Below are positions 39,830-53,082 of a stretch of DNA of 64,000 nucleotides, piece by piece. A model generated the notes under the pieces. It was not told where the DNA came from and searched no databases. It worked only from the letters and a program-made list of their open reading frames with translations. The stretch covers positions 33,241,293 through 33,305,292 of the forward strand of contig OY482854.1 in the NCBI GenBank assembly GCA_960531495.1. Reading direction: 5' to 3'. The position numbers and the translations under genes are program-made. Numbering within the stretch: position 1 is the first letter of the stretch; each line of letters opens with the position of its first letter. This DNA comes from Zeus faber. Taxonomy: Eukaryota; Chordata; Actinopteri; Zeiformes; Zeidae.

Positions 39830-42224
39830 AGTCACAAATGTCATTTCACCAAGGCTCCTGGATGAAAGGCGCTCTATGCTGCTGCTCTATCTTTGAAACA
39901 GACCGTGGGATTACGGCGGTTCAGATGCGGTCGCCGTTATTGCGTTACTTCTCCATCTCGTGCTTTCTCAACTGTTCCAAATCCTTCAAAGGGCGGAGTG
40001 TGTTTTGGCCGGAGCTCCCACTGGGGGTCCGCCGGGGGGGGTCCGCACCGCCGTACGGCCGCTCTAACTCAACCAGACAGGTCAACTTGGGACTACGGCC
40101 ACTCACAGACTACAACGTTAAGGTGTTTTTTCTCCACTAATTGGTCATTGTGAGAGCGGAGGATCAGAAGGACGTAATGAGTCATTTCTCATGTGTTTTC
40201 GGTTTGTTTCATATTTTGGAAAGTCTGACTGCAGCTCAGCAGCCGGTTGATTAGACCTGCAGAAAAGCACTTTAATAACAATATATGAACCATTCAGAAC
40301 AAGTCAGCCTCAGGAAGGAGTAACATGCTTTTAGCAGCGTTTTGATTTATCAGCTCAATATTTTGCAGACATTTACACGTTGACTTGCAGACTGCGAGAC
40401 AGCAGCCGTCAAGAGCCGGTGTTCACTATCTGCAGTTCCTTGGTTCTTTGGTGAAGGGCTGCCATGCGTCTGCTTTAAGGGCCCCCAAGCGAGGCACTGA
40501 AACTTTACCTTCTCTCTCTAGTTGCTCTGGCCATGAGCTTCAAGAGTCTAGAGAGTTTAAAATGCTAAAATCCATCCTGAAAACATTACAAACATGCTCT
40601 GCTGCGATGGCTTCCCCCACATCATAACAAGGCTTGATTTGCCACAGTCTCAGGCCACGCATACGATCCAGATGTTGGCGAACTCGCTGCTGCAGAGCCG
40701 GCCAGGGGTCGCAGATGAAGACGTCACATGAAAGAATCCTCCAGAGGCCCCTCGCATGCCGTGTGATTTTTCTTTTCACTCTTTTCTGCTCTTGTAGGAA
40801 AACAGGGAGATCCGCACCCACTGGATTCATGTTAGAGCCGCTACCGATCGCCGGGTCCGGGGCTGTTTAGGTCCAGAGGCCGTTACACCGAGTCGAAAAA
40901 CCATGACTCACTCAAAGTCTCTTTCATTTCTATAAAGAGCGGGAAACCGCACCTCTCCGCTGCTCTGCGATAAGCTCCGCCCCCTGCAATGCAGAGATTT
41001 CTGTATCCAACTCAGGGTTTGGATGAACTCAAATATTTCAACTCTTGACAAATTTAGGTTGGTTTGGTTTGAGACTACGACCGAAATCCACTGTTGCTAA
41101 GTCAGAGTTATTGCAAAGCTGGAGTTATTGGAACTGCGTTTAAAACTACGGATATAAAATAAACATTATAGATGTTATTAACATTAACATTTTCAGCTAC
41201 CATATTTCCTACCAATACACATCTTTATATCCATGAATTCTTTGTATTTATCGACATGTGTGCTCTTTGCAAACATTATATGACAGCGGTTTTCAGCACC
41301 TTTTCATTCACTGAAAATGGTAAATATTCAGCTGAGCAACTACTCTCTATCGCTCTGTTCTGGGGAAGACACCGAGCTCTCCAGAGATCTCCCCGCGCCT
41401 CCTTGTCTCCCGGAGCACAGTAGCCTACAGTGGAGGCTACTGTGCTCCATTAACATTTCAACAAGTTTGTTTTATGGCTTTTGGGGGTCGGGGGGGCGCG
41501 GTGAGACCTTTGACCTCCCGTCTCTTCCATTAAACCTCACGGTGTGCGACTCAGAGGTCTGACACTGCGGCTGCGTCCCCTATCGACACGCGGCACCGTG
41601 AAAAGATTCTGTCAATAGAGTCTGTGGTGCGAGACCCCCTTGGTTAGGGTGTGTTCCTGGAGGTACTCATTCGCTCTCCTTCAGGGTCTGCTGAACCTTT
41701 CCAGCAGATCAGCACACCGGAGAAATACATGCCATTAGTCAAACAGCAGGTTCAGACCTGGGCCTCCGAGTCCAAAATTAGAAAGAGTCTGAGGTGAACG
41801 TGATGGATGGAAGAGAAGAAAGAAAGAGCTTTGTTCCGGAGAGAAATATACACAAAGTGGAAGCCACTGGATCACAAAATGGAAAAAGTCATTTTAGTCC
41901 TTATTGGTTAGAATGACTGACTGGGGGGAGAGGTCAGTCTAACAGAATTCATGTCTTACTAATCTGCGGTTTCTGGCCTGGTTTCATCAACGCTGGGTTT
42001 CATCACATGCTGCCGTCAGGTGTCATCCCTCTGTCTGCAGTGGAGGAAACAGGCAGCTTCACTTGCACACAGGAATGATCTGTTTCTACATTCTTACGTC
42101 CCAACTCTGACATTCTGCTGTGAAACACGTCTGAACTTCATCGCATGGTCGCTCTGTGTTACTGCTGCGCTGGAGCACAAAGGGTTAATTCACATTACTA
42201 TATTTTATATATAGTATAATATAA
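39830..42224. other. Intergenic, no gene recognised
   Basis: Unique sequence with a short perfect inverted repeat at 41412-41448. The minus-strand open frame at 40540-40830 has a mixed amino-acid make-up, but I find no family, start context or splice sites for it. Confidence 0.5.
41412..41448. repeat. Perfect inverted repeat, 15-bp arms
   Basis: GGAGCACAGTAGCCT and AGGCTACTGTGCTCC are exact reverse complements around a 7-nt loop ACAGTGG. The stem would be stable, but it is short for a microRNA precursor. Confidence 0.95.
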
Positions 42225-42342
42225 AGTCATCTTAAGTCTTTTTTCTCAGACTGATTCCACCCTCGTGTAAACCGAACAGCGACTGATTTAACAGACAGCA
42301 GAATGAGCTGTTAACCCCCCCGCCCCACCACCAAATAAGTCC
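42225..42342. repeat. 118-bp dispersed duplicate, copy 1
   Basis: It begins AGTCATCTTAAGTCTTTTTT and ends CCACCAAATAAGTCC. It matches 48391-48508 in the same orientation at 117 of 118 positions by eye. The left flank is TATATATAGTATAATATAA. No coding potential or RNA-gene signature is seen. Confidence 0.93.
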
Positions 42343-42424
42343 CATGTGAAAGGGTTAAGCACTCAGGTGAATGAGAACCAGAAGGACTCCATCTGGTTCT
42401 GCCTGTAGGAGGAGGAAGGATCCT

Positions 42425-42680
42425 GGACAGACCTGGACCTAAGCCAAGGACCAGGACCTGGACCAGGACCTGGTTAGGACCTACACCCACCTCCCACAAA
42501 GACACATGGGCACCTGGACAGCTAAACACATGGTCACATGACCCCTAGTAACATGACCCCTGAACATCTGGTCACATGGACAGTCACATCACACCTGAAC
42601 ATCTGGTCATATGACACCTAATCACATGGACACCTGGTCATATGGACATCTAAACACCTGGTCACATGACACCTAGTCAT
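42425..42680. repeat. Degenerate minisatellite (GGACCAGGACCTGG, then GGTCACATGACACCT)
   Basis: Two adjoining arrays: a short one of GACCAGGACCTGGAC units and a longer one of GGTCACATGGACACCT/GAACATCTGGTCATATG units, about 35 bp each. Confidence 0.8.
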
Positions 42681-44290
42681 GTCCAGGAAAGGCGGACCCC
42701 GCACCAACAATGGACACACCAAATAGAGGAGCACATGAAGAACGCAAATACATTGAAATGCTTTTTCCTATAACATGCCACTTAAATATCAATGAGTGAA
42801 GTCAATGAAAAGGCTGAGTGGTGGTGCGGTTGCTACAAGTACTGACCCACTGACCTACATAAATAACTAGCTCCAGAGAAACAGACAGAATAAGAAAGAG
42901 AGACTTTATTCTTCCTCTCCTGCTGATGCAAAACACAGAAAGGTTTTCCATTTGTTTCTGGAAACAACCCTCCCACCCTCACCCCATCGCACCCGCCTCT
43001 GCGCTGGTGCAGTCAGACCTGAGGGAAGACCCTTGGACCAGCGCTGTAGACCCGCATCATGATGCTTCAACCTCAGTGTGTCACAAAACCTCATTTGGTA
43101 ACATTCGGATAAGGATCCACCGGCCGAGCGTCCGCAACCTCACAACGTCCCGGAAGACTGAACAGAGGAAGCAACGGCTCTTTAGGAAAATGAAACGCCT
43201 CCGCATCAGTTTGCATAAACAGGAAACTTTATACCTTGGACTTGTTTTACCTCCACTTCCATGCGAATAGGACTGAGCTGAACTCTGCTGAACTCAGCTG
43301 AGGAGCTGGAGGAGCTGCTTTCTGGAGGTCTGGACTTCTCTTCTTGATAAGTCGGGTGTGTATTATTACACTGTTATAAACTGACACATGATAAGTGACA
43401 TCAAATGTACAAAAAAAGTAAAATTATCAATTGCAAAATTTTGTACGACAGTTAATCATCAACTAAAATGTCCTGATGGTGACAGCCCAAAGACTGTAGT
43501 ACTGTGACTGCTGCTTTATTGTGCATCGTCTTGGAATACCGACTCCAGCAAGCGCACAGATCTATGTCATTTTATTTTCATATTTCATATCTTGTGTTCA
43601 TTTTAATCCAGTGGGGGCTCTCTAGAGGTTAAGAACAGTCACTGCATCCACTGACTCTGTGTTTCCAGCCTGTTCACAGATGAAGCAGAGTTTGGATCAT
43701 CGTGTTTCCATTAGATGTTCAATGCAGGAAGCTTAAAATGAGAACGAGGAGAAGAAAATCCGGTTTCCACAGTTGGATTATAAATAGACTCTTGTTGTGG
43801 TCTCTCAGGCTTTAACAGTTTCACTTGGACGATCTGAGCTGTAAATTAAGTCTTTAGGCGGACGGGAGGAAGGTGCGCCAGGTTAGTGATGAATGTGACT
43901 TCTTATCTTCACAGAACGATGGGACCTGTTAGACCTCAAGTCTTATCATTATGACAAGAAAAGCAGCCGTGAAATAAGAAGCGTAGGAAGGAGTCGTTCA
44001 CATCAGCCACTCAGCAAAGAACCATTCTTCTCATCATTGAATCTTTTCAAATAATTGAGAGAGTAAAACAAAGTAATGAGGTAGAAATGATGGAAACAAG
44101 ATGTCTGAACTTCTCTAGAAGGCTTCATGTGTTTCCACAGCATTTAGAAAGAACTTTTATAAGCTGCTGATCACATGATCACTGAGGAGGTTATTTGATG
44201 ACTTGTTCAAATTGTTCTACTTGTTTCACTTTTCAGATGTGTATTGTTCCGTCCAGTCCAGGTGTTCCTCAGCAAAACACACCATCACAA
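42681..44290. other. Intergenic, no gene recognised
   Basis: Unique sequence. Open frames at 42906-43094 and 42926-43270 lack recognisable domains. Confidence 0.55.
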
Positions 44291-44740
44291 TATAATATCA
44301 CTTTACTTAAACTTTACTTAAACTTGACATAAACGCTTAAGTTTAAATAGTACTACTTATCCGCTCCGTTTGACTTAAACTTTACTAAAACCTTACTTAA
44401 ACTGTACTTCAATTTTACATAAACCATACTTAAACGTTACTTGAACTTAATTTTAACTTATCTTAAACCTTACCTTAATTTCACTTAAACCTTACTTAAA
44501 CCTGACTGAAACTTTACTTAAACTTTACTTAAACCTTACTTAAACTTTATCTTAACCATACTGTGACTTTACTTAAACTTTACTGTAACCTCAGTGAAAC
44601 CATACTTAAATGTCCCTTTAAATAAACCGTACTTTAACTTTACTTAAACTTTACTTCAACCTCACTCAAACTTTACTTAAACCTTACTTAAACTTTACTT
44701 TAACCTCACTTAAACGTTACCTAAATTATACTGTAACTGT
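44291..44740. repeat. AT-rich array of ACTTAAACTTT/ACTTAAACCTT units
   Basis: About 450 bp of degenerate 11-12-bp units. The units diverge more than those of the other minisatellites here, suggesting an older array. Confidence 0.88.
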
Positions 44741-44763
44741 GACTGTATCTGTAAACCATCCTG

Positions 44764-44934
44764 TGGCTTCGGTGGCACAGTGCATTGCACTGCTGCCTCA
44801 CAGCAAGAAGGTCCTGGGTCCGATTCCTGGGGCACTGTTGGCACCGTGCGCGTGCATGGGTTATCCCCCGATGAGGGTCCTTTCTGTGTGGAGTTTGCAT
44901 GTTCTCCCCGTGCTCACATGGGGTTTCCTCCAAA
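44764..44934 (+). mobile_element. tRNA-headed SINE, copy 2, 3'-truncated
   Basis: GGTGGCACAGTGCATTGCAC, CCTCACAGCAAGAAGGTCCT and CTGTGTGGAGTTTGCATGTT match the SINE at 33874. The match stops after GGGGTTTCCTCCA, so the tail half is missing. Box B is degraded (GGGTCCGATTCC). Confidence 0.78.
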
Positions 44935-47924
44935 CCTTAATTATGAGCTACATCATTTTAAGTGCGAAGACCATGTGTGTTTTGTTCATTTTTAAGCCAA
45001 AGAAAATGATTTGCCGTTTTTTTCCAAAATGTCCTCCCCTCGTCCCCTCTTGTGGCAGCGGGTTTGGAAATCCCTGATCTAAGGGATCCAACTTGTCTTG
45101 CAGCCACAAGTAAAAGCTACAACAGCAGAATGACATGGTGAACAAACAACAAAATAAAATGACTGAAGCACACCTTAGTTATAATCACAACAAGCTAATG
45201 GCAGCAGGTATGAATGGACTTGTTATTAAGTTTTTCATTCATGCACCACGGACTGGGTGTCTGCCTTTCTTCACAATTTATACTTCCTAAATCATAGAAT
45301 TCACAATATGCATGGATCCCAGTTACCATTTTCAAACTGAGCTGGCACACTTTGTACCATTGGATGCAATTATTCACAAGTCACTTCTAACATCCAAGTT
45401 TCAGGCTTTACCCAAACTTTTTAGCGAAAACACATGTTTCAAATCCATTGCATCACATATTCAGCTTTTACTTTGCTCTTGAAAATGTCTTGAAAACTTC
45501 AACTCCAGTAAAAAGAAAACGGTGTGGATGACTTTCTACCGTTGTCTCTGCTGTAAAAACAGTGGTGTGTTTGGAGTCCCTGACAGAGAGCGAAGCAGAC
45601 AGTGTGCATGAGCGCCTTAAATTGCTGTTGTCTCAAGTATCTCTACCTCATGCCAATTATGCAAAAGCTGCAAACTAAACCAGCGCAGCGATGATAACAG
45701 GAAAAATCTGCCCCACATCTCTGTGAAACAACAAACTTCCCCAAATGCTCTGCCCAAGACACTGAATGTACAACAGAGCCATTATTAAACAATAAGACAA
45801 GTGTAAACAGATTTCAAGTGGAACACCCTCCAGTTTGGTTTAGCTGATATTTGAACAGATCAGCTGAGAAAGAGAGAGGTAGAGAAAATGAAATTTAAAC
45901 AGAATTCAACTCTAGAGCTGCATTGTCACATCCCACAATTTGTCATTCTGATTAATTGCTCAAGCAAAAGTTGAAAAACGATCATTTGTTACATGGGCAT
46001 TAGTCATTACAGAGAGGCGTGACTCTCACACAAGGACAAAATTATACCGCCTTTCCGTGTGAGCTTAAGTCAAACAAGGCACTAAATCATTTAACACTTT
46101 CTCAGATGTCTGTCCAAGGAACGAAGGAAGCATAAGTGATAAAAAAAAAAAACGAATAGTAGTTGCAGGACTATTAGGGTACAGGATGAAAAGACATGTG
46201 CTATTAATGACAACCATCTGGGATGTCAGGAGCATGTCACTTACACAGGAATCAAACAAGCGTGCGTGGCAGAACGCTGGCGGTGTGAGAAGTTCAACCA
46301 AACACACAAAGATGGCACTCGGCACTTGGCACCAGGAGCATGAACCGGCCACGGTCTGCTGAAGAGCCACTCAGCGCTGGAGCAGCTGCTTCCAAACAGA
46401 CAGGAGGGATTGGTAAACTACCGTTAAGCCAGAATCAAGTTTCTCAGGCCCGGCCCGCTTCTAACCAGCACTGCGTTGGAAGGAACCACATGAAGTGTGT
46501 CGCCAATCTCCACATGAAGTCACTGAGAGTCAATATGAAAACCACATTGAGATCATCTTTTCAAGTAGGACTGTCTGATTCATCCTCATTTTGGAGAAAG
46601 AATGAGGTGTAACATGATTCTACGGATGAGTTTTCCTCTAAGTGGCGGTGCATGGCTCTGCAGGTAGGGCGTGACACTGAGGATTTTTTTTTTAATTTGT
46701 GGCCCAGAGGAAAGCCATGCCAAGGCACAGGATGCAGACATTGGGAAGTCTCCACCAAATATGATTATCTGGTAACTTCTGACCTTCGGTAAACATGTAT
46801 GATGCATTGGGTTTTCAAACAATGAAAACTATTGACAGCATTTTCTTCTGGTGCAGCTGTGGAAGTCTGCAAGGCCATTTTTATGAATTTCCCCCTATTA
46901 GAAAACAACTGATGTTATCGAGATTTATTGTTGACATCTGGTTCTTTCATTCCCCGGTGCTATCATAATACCTTCATGTCAGAGATAGGAGTGTCCTGCT
47001 GCCCTGCGGTGGGTTGCTGGGAATTCTTCTGACGGCCGACATAAGAAGCACTGATGATCATCCTCCAAATGTATACAGAGACGCCCGTAAAGCTATTAGA
47101 GCACCTGTTTCTCAGAAAGATGGATCGACTACCCTGGTCTTATCTCTACTGTTTTATCCACTACGCCCCATCTTTCATCCGCTACAGGAGATGCCACAGG
47201 GCTAAAGACAGGCTAGAGTTGGTTCCAGACAGATGGGAAATAGCAGAGTCTGGAAAATGGAATGCCAGCAGCGTTAATCTTATTCTGGATCATGAACCGC
47301 ACACCAAAAGCAGAAGGAGACAAATTTTGCCAAAGCAGGCCACCTCATCTTGGTAACAACATTTTTACTGTGATCTTGGCATGAAGCGTTCTACTTAGGA
47401 CTCGATCTGTTTCCCATCAGTGTTCGATTGAACTTGATGCCTTTGCTTGCCAGGCAGCATTTGCAGAATCTGCTACTGACGTTTAAGGTCTATGAAGCCA
47501 GGCCTCAGCAGTTGCAGTAATAATCACGTTTTTGGCCTCTGTTGTAAAATGGGGCTCAATGTAAGATAGTTCCAAAAGGTATAGAGCAGGATAGAGTAAA
47601 TGAGAAAACCATGTCAAGATACTTTAAAATTGTCAACAAGCTCACAACAAATGTGTCTCTGTCTGCGGGGCCGAGCTCATTGGTTGTGATAATATTTGGG
47701 GGAAATATTTTTCTATCCAAAGAGGGCATTTCAGAATAGAGCATTCAGACACATTTCAGACTCTGATTTTAAATGATGGTCATCCCACATCCATCCATCT
47801 TCTTAACTGCCTTGTTTCTGTTTGTTTATGCTGGGACTGCTAGATGTGTTTTACAGAACAGCAGATAAAGCAATATATAGTTTCATGGGAACTTGGGAGC
47901 CTAATAGAATACAACAAATTTCCA
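44935..47924. other. Intergenic, no gene recognised
   Basis: About 3 kb of unique, AT-leaning sequence without simple repeats. Open frames such as 46065-46370 (minus) and 47054-47356 (plus) show no domain. I see no exon, RNA gene or element. Confidence 0.5.
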
Positions 47925-48388
47925 TAGGGAACTTAAGCTACAGGAACATTGATGTTTTTTTGTCATTTAGAAACCCCACTGTTGTCGGGACAAAGCTGTT
48001 TAGGGCGCCCTTGGTTCTAAATGATATGAAAGTCAAAGACTTTGACCTTCATTCCGACAGTCGGTCGTGAGTCTCAGAGTTTGACGGAGTCGCCTCTCCT
48101 GGTTGTTCACTCCTCATAACTCTGCTTGATGGTGCTGTTCTGCAGTCATTTGACTTCTATGCAGTACCACCTTCTCCAGCTCAGTCTTCCAGGTGTTGTT
48201 GAGAGAGTCACACCAAGCTGTTAGACTGAAGGTCAACAGTGACTCAATGAAGCTGATCTAAGAGGCACTGCGCTGGCTGTCTAAGGGGAAAAAAAATCTT
48301 GACTGCCATTTAGCATGCACTCTGTGGTAGTTGGCTCAGAACGTCAGTTTGTTGTCTAAGATGGTGTCCGAGTATTTGTAATGTATCT
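47925..48388 (-). mobile_element. Non-LTR (LINE) reverse-transcriptase relic
   Basis: On the minus strand from 48388, one frame reads YKYSDTILDNKLTF, then after a stop ANYHRVHAKWQSRFFF, then ISFIESLLTFSLTAWCDSLN. The order YKYLGTILDNKLTF then FIESVLTFSL.W is typical of the end of fish LINE reverse transcriptases (L2/CR1-like). Several in-frame stops make it a dead fragment. The upstream half is absent: the 118-bp duplicate starts within three bases of where homology ends. Confidence 0.65.
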
Positions 48389-48390
48389 AT

Positions 48391-48508
48391 AGTCATCTTA
48401 AGTCTTTTTTCTCAGACTGATTCCACCCTCGTGTAAACCGAACAGCGACTGATTTAACAGACAGCAGAATGAGCTGTTAACCCCTCCGCCCCACCACCAA
48501 ATAAGTCC
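48391..48508. repeat. 118-bp dispersed duplicate, copy 2
   Basis: Same sequence and orientation as 42225-42342, differing by one C-to-T change in the C run (CCCCTCC). It abuts the LINE relic on its left. Its right flank TATACTATATA is the reverse complement of TATATAGTATA in the left flank of copy 1. Confidence 0.93.
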
Positions 48509-51500
48509 TATACTATATACCACTGTATCTATTAGTCTGGCTCCTGCGACAAGATATGTGTCCATCTTGTCTGTCTACTGAGACTAGTCTACTGACTACC
48601 TGGTGTTGACTGAATTCAGATCCAGTAGACAGTGTTCCTCAAAGGTTTTAACAGTTTACAGTGTCATTCAAATACTTAATGAGGGGTGTTTTACTGAATT
48701 TACTACATCAGTCATCTGGTTAGGGTGGCGATAATATCCGTGAGAACACTGATCCTGTAGTGATGAACTAGTTGATATGAATCTGATGGAACTGCATTGA
48801 CCTCTGTATCAAACCCTCTGAGGTCTCAAACTCACTAACGGCTTTGGAGAAGAAATTACAATATGCAAAGGTTGAGCTCCATATCCATCTGTTTTTGAGA
48901 CAATAATATAGATAGATTGCCTTAAATAAATGGAAAGCTCAACAAATACTATTACTGCTACCATTTCCAGTATTCAGATACAGTGTTTGTTCCTAAGAAA
49001 GACCCCACGGATCATGATTCTGAAACCACATTTCCTGGTCCCACTTCTTTTCTTGAAAAATATTGTAAACATGATGGCGGAGTGGTCAGCTTTCCACCTT
49101 TGTCAAAAAACAAGTCTTTTGCCAGTGGTCAAGCAAACCTCTTTCCAATCATCCAAGACCCATCCAAGTCACTTGTATTATCCGTCTTCTGAGTGAATGA
49201 CACTGGTCAGATCCACATAGAGGCAACGCTGACAGCTCAAGCAAACTCATTCCTGACGAGGGAAGAGTCAGACAGTGAAAAAGAGGAGAGGAAAAGTCAC
49301 ATCACATGTGCGAAAATGAGAATCTGATCAAACTGAGGAGTTTTATTAAATGTGCTCTCAAAAAGTGTGATCCAGTGCAAAAAGAATCTTGCAGCTACCA
49401 CATGCAGTGGCCTAAGTCCAATGCAAACACTCCTACCAGTGTGTACACCAAGACAGATGACTGCAGAGCTCAGGCCTGGCTAGCACAACATAGCCCCATT
49501 CACTATTTATTTTCTCAGTTCAAAGCACTGGCAGCAGCCCGCTCTGTGTCTGCCGTCCAGCCCAGTACACCCCTGATTGCCATGGTGAGGCTTCTAAGCC
49601 ACAACGTTATATACCGAGTTTGGTGCCAGCTACTCCCCATATACAGTACACCCCCCAAGCCCCCCAAACGGCCGGGTAGCATCAGATGAGAAGAAAGCAG
49701 GATGGGGGTAGTTTTAAGGGCAAAGGGATTCCTGCGTAACCACACTTTGCTGTGGGTGCTTTGTGATCACAGAAGCCACAACAAAGCAACATTCTGGTCT
49801 TCAACAGAGCAATGATAAGTCATGTCCGCTGATCTGAATTGACAAACATTTGGCTCTGAGTTGATCTGTGTGCCGAATGGATCGAACGCTAGGCACAAAG
49901 GGATGGGATGCATTGGCTACCACATAGAATCAAAGAGGATGCTGGGTAATAACCGCTCTATAGACGCGGTGGGACATACTTGCTACCGTATGGAATCAAA
50001 GAGAATGCTGGGTAATCAGGTTACTGGGAGATGCAGATGTCTGGAGCTGTCTTTAGTGTTTGTTGGGTTTTGTCTTCCAGAAGCATCAAGTGAAATATGG
50101 TTAAAGAAGACGTTTTATTACAATGTTTGCTTTGGAGATCACAAGCTTTATACAGAGCAGTGGGATAAAAACCATCCATCCACACAGTTATTAATCCTAT
50201 TAATACATGAAACAACCAAGTTCTATAGTTATAAATAACAATGTGCTCTGTAGCCCAGTGTGTAGCACTTCACAAATAAACAAAAATACATTTAATTTTC
50301 ATTTGAAAATTCATATGATGTTAGCGGACATTCTTCTTTCCAAATGAGGAAATACCAGTTTGGAAACAAATGGAGTTTATAAAGTGGGACTGAATAATAA
50401 AATGACCAAATATCAGTTTACAGATGCTGGCAGTGCTATTCATGGTGTGTTATTATTTAGGAAAATCAGTGCCAGGTTCACGTTTAACCTCAAGTTCAAT
50501 ATTTTCCCAAACAGTGAATTAGGAATCCAGCAACGTGAACGAAAACCGCAATAAACAAACAGAAAAACATAAGAGACACTTTGAAACATTCAGACAAGTG
50601 CCAAATAAATTGTACACTTGGATTGCAATTAGTTGCATGTCAACCACCATGTTAGGTTAGCAGTGCTTTGCTGCTAAATTAGACCACATAATTGTTTCAG
50701 CTTCCAACTGTTTTTATGTATTTTATATTTTCTGACCAAACATTTGACCCATGAGAGTTGTTGGAGCCTTAGAAATGGGTACGAGAGCAGATCGCCTTTT
50801 GCCTATACATACATACATACATACACTCCATTTTACTGCCTGGCAACCTCTCGTGAAGTCACTGAACAAAACGTGTAACATAACAAATGCAAAAATATCG
50901 ACATTGGCCTAGTTTGAAGTCTTTAAATCGTATTTTTATGACAACATTAAATCCGCTGACAGGGTGAGATAAAACCTTGAAGCAGCACAACTTGCTGGAA
51001 GCATCTCCCTGAATTGACTTCTAATGAGGATTGATGTTTATAGAATAAAACAATTGAATTTCAAGAATGTTCTCCAGCAGATAAAGAAATATTTAGAAAG
51101 CGGTTGTATTAACCCAGGTTGTGACATTGTGTTTGATTGCATTGTCTCGTGTGTTGTGTTCTCTATCCTAGTGTATTGGATCCTTTGGTCCCACGGCTGT
51201 GTTTAACGTTCACAGACCTCGGTTTAATCTGGACGCCTTTTTATTTTCTGTCATTATCTTCCTAAAAGCCTCTTTCTTTCTGGAATCTCACCTCTTTTGT
51301 ATTCATAACAGATATGCATAATCTCCTGCCACTGCTCCCCATAGTCAGGGACATCTGCAAAGGGAACTTGGCAAAGGAAGGGATTCTTTTTCTTCTATAT
51401 TTTCTGAACTTTTGGTTCCATTTCAGAACACGTATTCCCCGTGCCCTCAAAATGAACTTGGCACCCAAGTGTTGTTGTTTGACCGATTCAACATCTTTGT

Positions 51501-52548
51501 GAAGTTCACTTACTTTCTCAAACTGTGCAATCTTACCATCAGTGAGGTTTTATCCATAAACCCAAAGCTGAGGTCATCTCTAGACACCACCTTCCACTCC
51601 GCTACAGAACAGACACAAATCACAAAACCTAAACAAAGCCTTGAGAGAAAAGAGCCGCCGGCCCCATCCGAGCATGTTGGATCACTGCAGAGCGCTGGTG
51701 ATTAAGGACCCACAATCCAGGTCTGCCCTCCAATGCCTGTTTGCTTGAGAGAAGCACCATGCCAAGACAGAAATCTCCAGGATTAGATGGTAATAAATTG
51801 GCGATGAAATAATCCCGTTGGCCAATCCCACTTGGGGGGACGGGAAGTGGATTTTCCCAGCGCTTTGTGTCAAATAGAGACCAAATAGTTTATGGACATG
51901 ATGAGTGAGCCTCATTGAGCCCCTCTATAACAACATGCAGGCGTAGCGACTGGTTCTGCAGCGTCATCGCTCATTGTTTGGCTCAGTTTGAAGCGTCGTG
52001 TACAGCATTGAGTGACTCATATTTGTTGAAAACATTTGTCTTGGAGACAATAGCAACAGCAGAGATGGAGATAGCAGAGTAACCAGCGGCTGCCAGAGAA
52101 AGCTTATTCATATAGATCACAAACCTAAGCTACTTTGGAGAAGACATACGGCACAGCACTGTGTTTACAGTACTGAAGTGGTTCAATTTCATCTGAATGT
52201 GATCCAAATCACATCCCTTTAATTACTTAGATTTATAAACACAGAACGCACGTCCATTACCTTCCACTTCAACCAAACTCTGTCTCAGATGCCACTACAC
52301 TTTGCCATTGATTACTTCTAAATGTCTGATCAAACCTAATGGAAACATATACTGAAAAGATTGCTGATCTTCTCCAGGAAAAGCAGCGGATGTGGAGTGC
52401 AGTTTAACTGACTGGCTAGTCAACCCAGTAAAAGGGATGTTAAGGGTCTAAAGTGTCAACATTCTCAATCCATGTCATTGGACGGAAGCCACCAGCCCAC
52501 CCACAGCAGGCTGAGACTCAGGTCACTGTCCAGAGATGGGGAAGCAAA
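48509..52548. other. Intergenic, no gene recognised
   Basis: About 4 kb of unique, AT-leaning sequence. A degenerate pair of 70-bp units carrying GAATCAAAGAGGATGCTGGG lies at 49905-50020. A short CATA run is at 50809-50825. Open frames at 48983-49192 and 49306-49689 have no recognisable domain. Confidence 0.5.
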
Positions 52549-52613
52549 ACCTAGTGGTGAAGGCATTGATATAAATACTGTATATATACACACACACTGT
52601 TTATCACTGTTTA

Positions 52614-53022
52614 TAAGAATCTTTATTTGTCACACAGCACACACACACATGCTTTGGATGGTGGCTGGTGAAATGAGGCCTCTGCATTTAACCCATCCTG
52701 GCATGTCCTTCCTTTCGGGACCACAGCCAGGAGCAGTGGGCAGCATACGTGGACGCACCCGGGGACCTGGTGACGAGTGTCCATCGCTGGTCAGACCATG
52801 ATGTGTGCATCCTTATTGACGTTAGGTGGAGGAAACCCCATGTGAGCACGGGGAGAACATGCAAACTCCACACAGAAAGGCTCCTGTTTGGGAGATAACC
52901 CAGCGGAGCACGGTGCCAACAGCGCCCCAGGCGGGAATCAAACCCAGGGCCTTCTTGCTGTGAGGCAGCAGTGCAATGCACTCCAGTGCAAGTGCAGTGC
53001 AATGCACTGCGCCACCGTGCCA
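52614..53022 (-). mobile_element. tRNA-headed SINE, copy 3, full length
   Basis: On the minus strand the element runs GTGGCACGGTGGCGCAGTGC, CCTCACAGCAAGAAGGCCCT, GGGTTTGATTCCCGCC (box B-like) and CTGTGTGGAGTTTGCATGTT. It then has CTGACCAGCGATGGACACTC and ends GTGACAAATAAAGATTCTTA, about 409 bp in all. It is the uninterrupted reference for the copies at 33874 and 44764. The head holds a small internal duplication of GCAGTGCATTGCACT type. Confidence 0.8.
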
Positions 53023-53033
53023 CTGAATAAATA

Positions 53034-53036
<3 letters not shown>

Positions 53037-53078
<42 letters not shown>
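53037..53078. repeat. (TA)n microsatellite
   Basis: Pure TA run of about 40 bp between the SINE head and the right arm of the inverted repeat. Confidence 0.95.

Positions 53079-53082
<4 letters not shown>

Noticed and set aside
40540..40830. Minus-strand 96-codon open frame
   Set aside because: Composition looks protein-like, but no family is recognised and an open frame overlaps it on the plus strand. A protein search would be decisive.
49306..49689. 127-codon open frame with ordinary amino-acid composition
   Set aside because: No domain or family recognised, no splice sites or promoter, and a competing frame is open on the other strand. Treated as chance.
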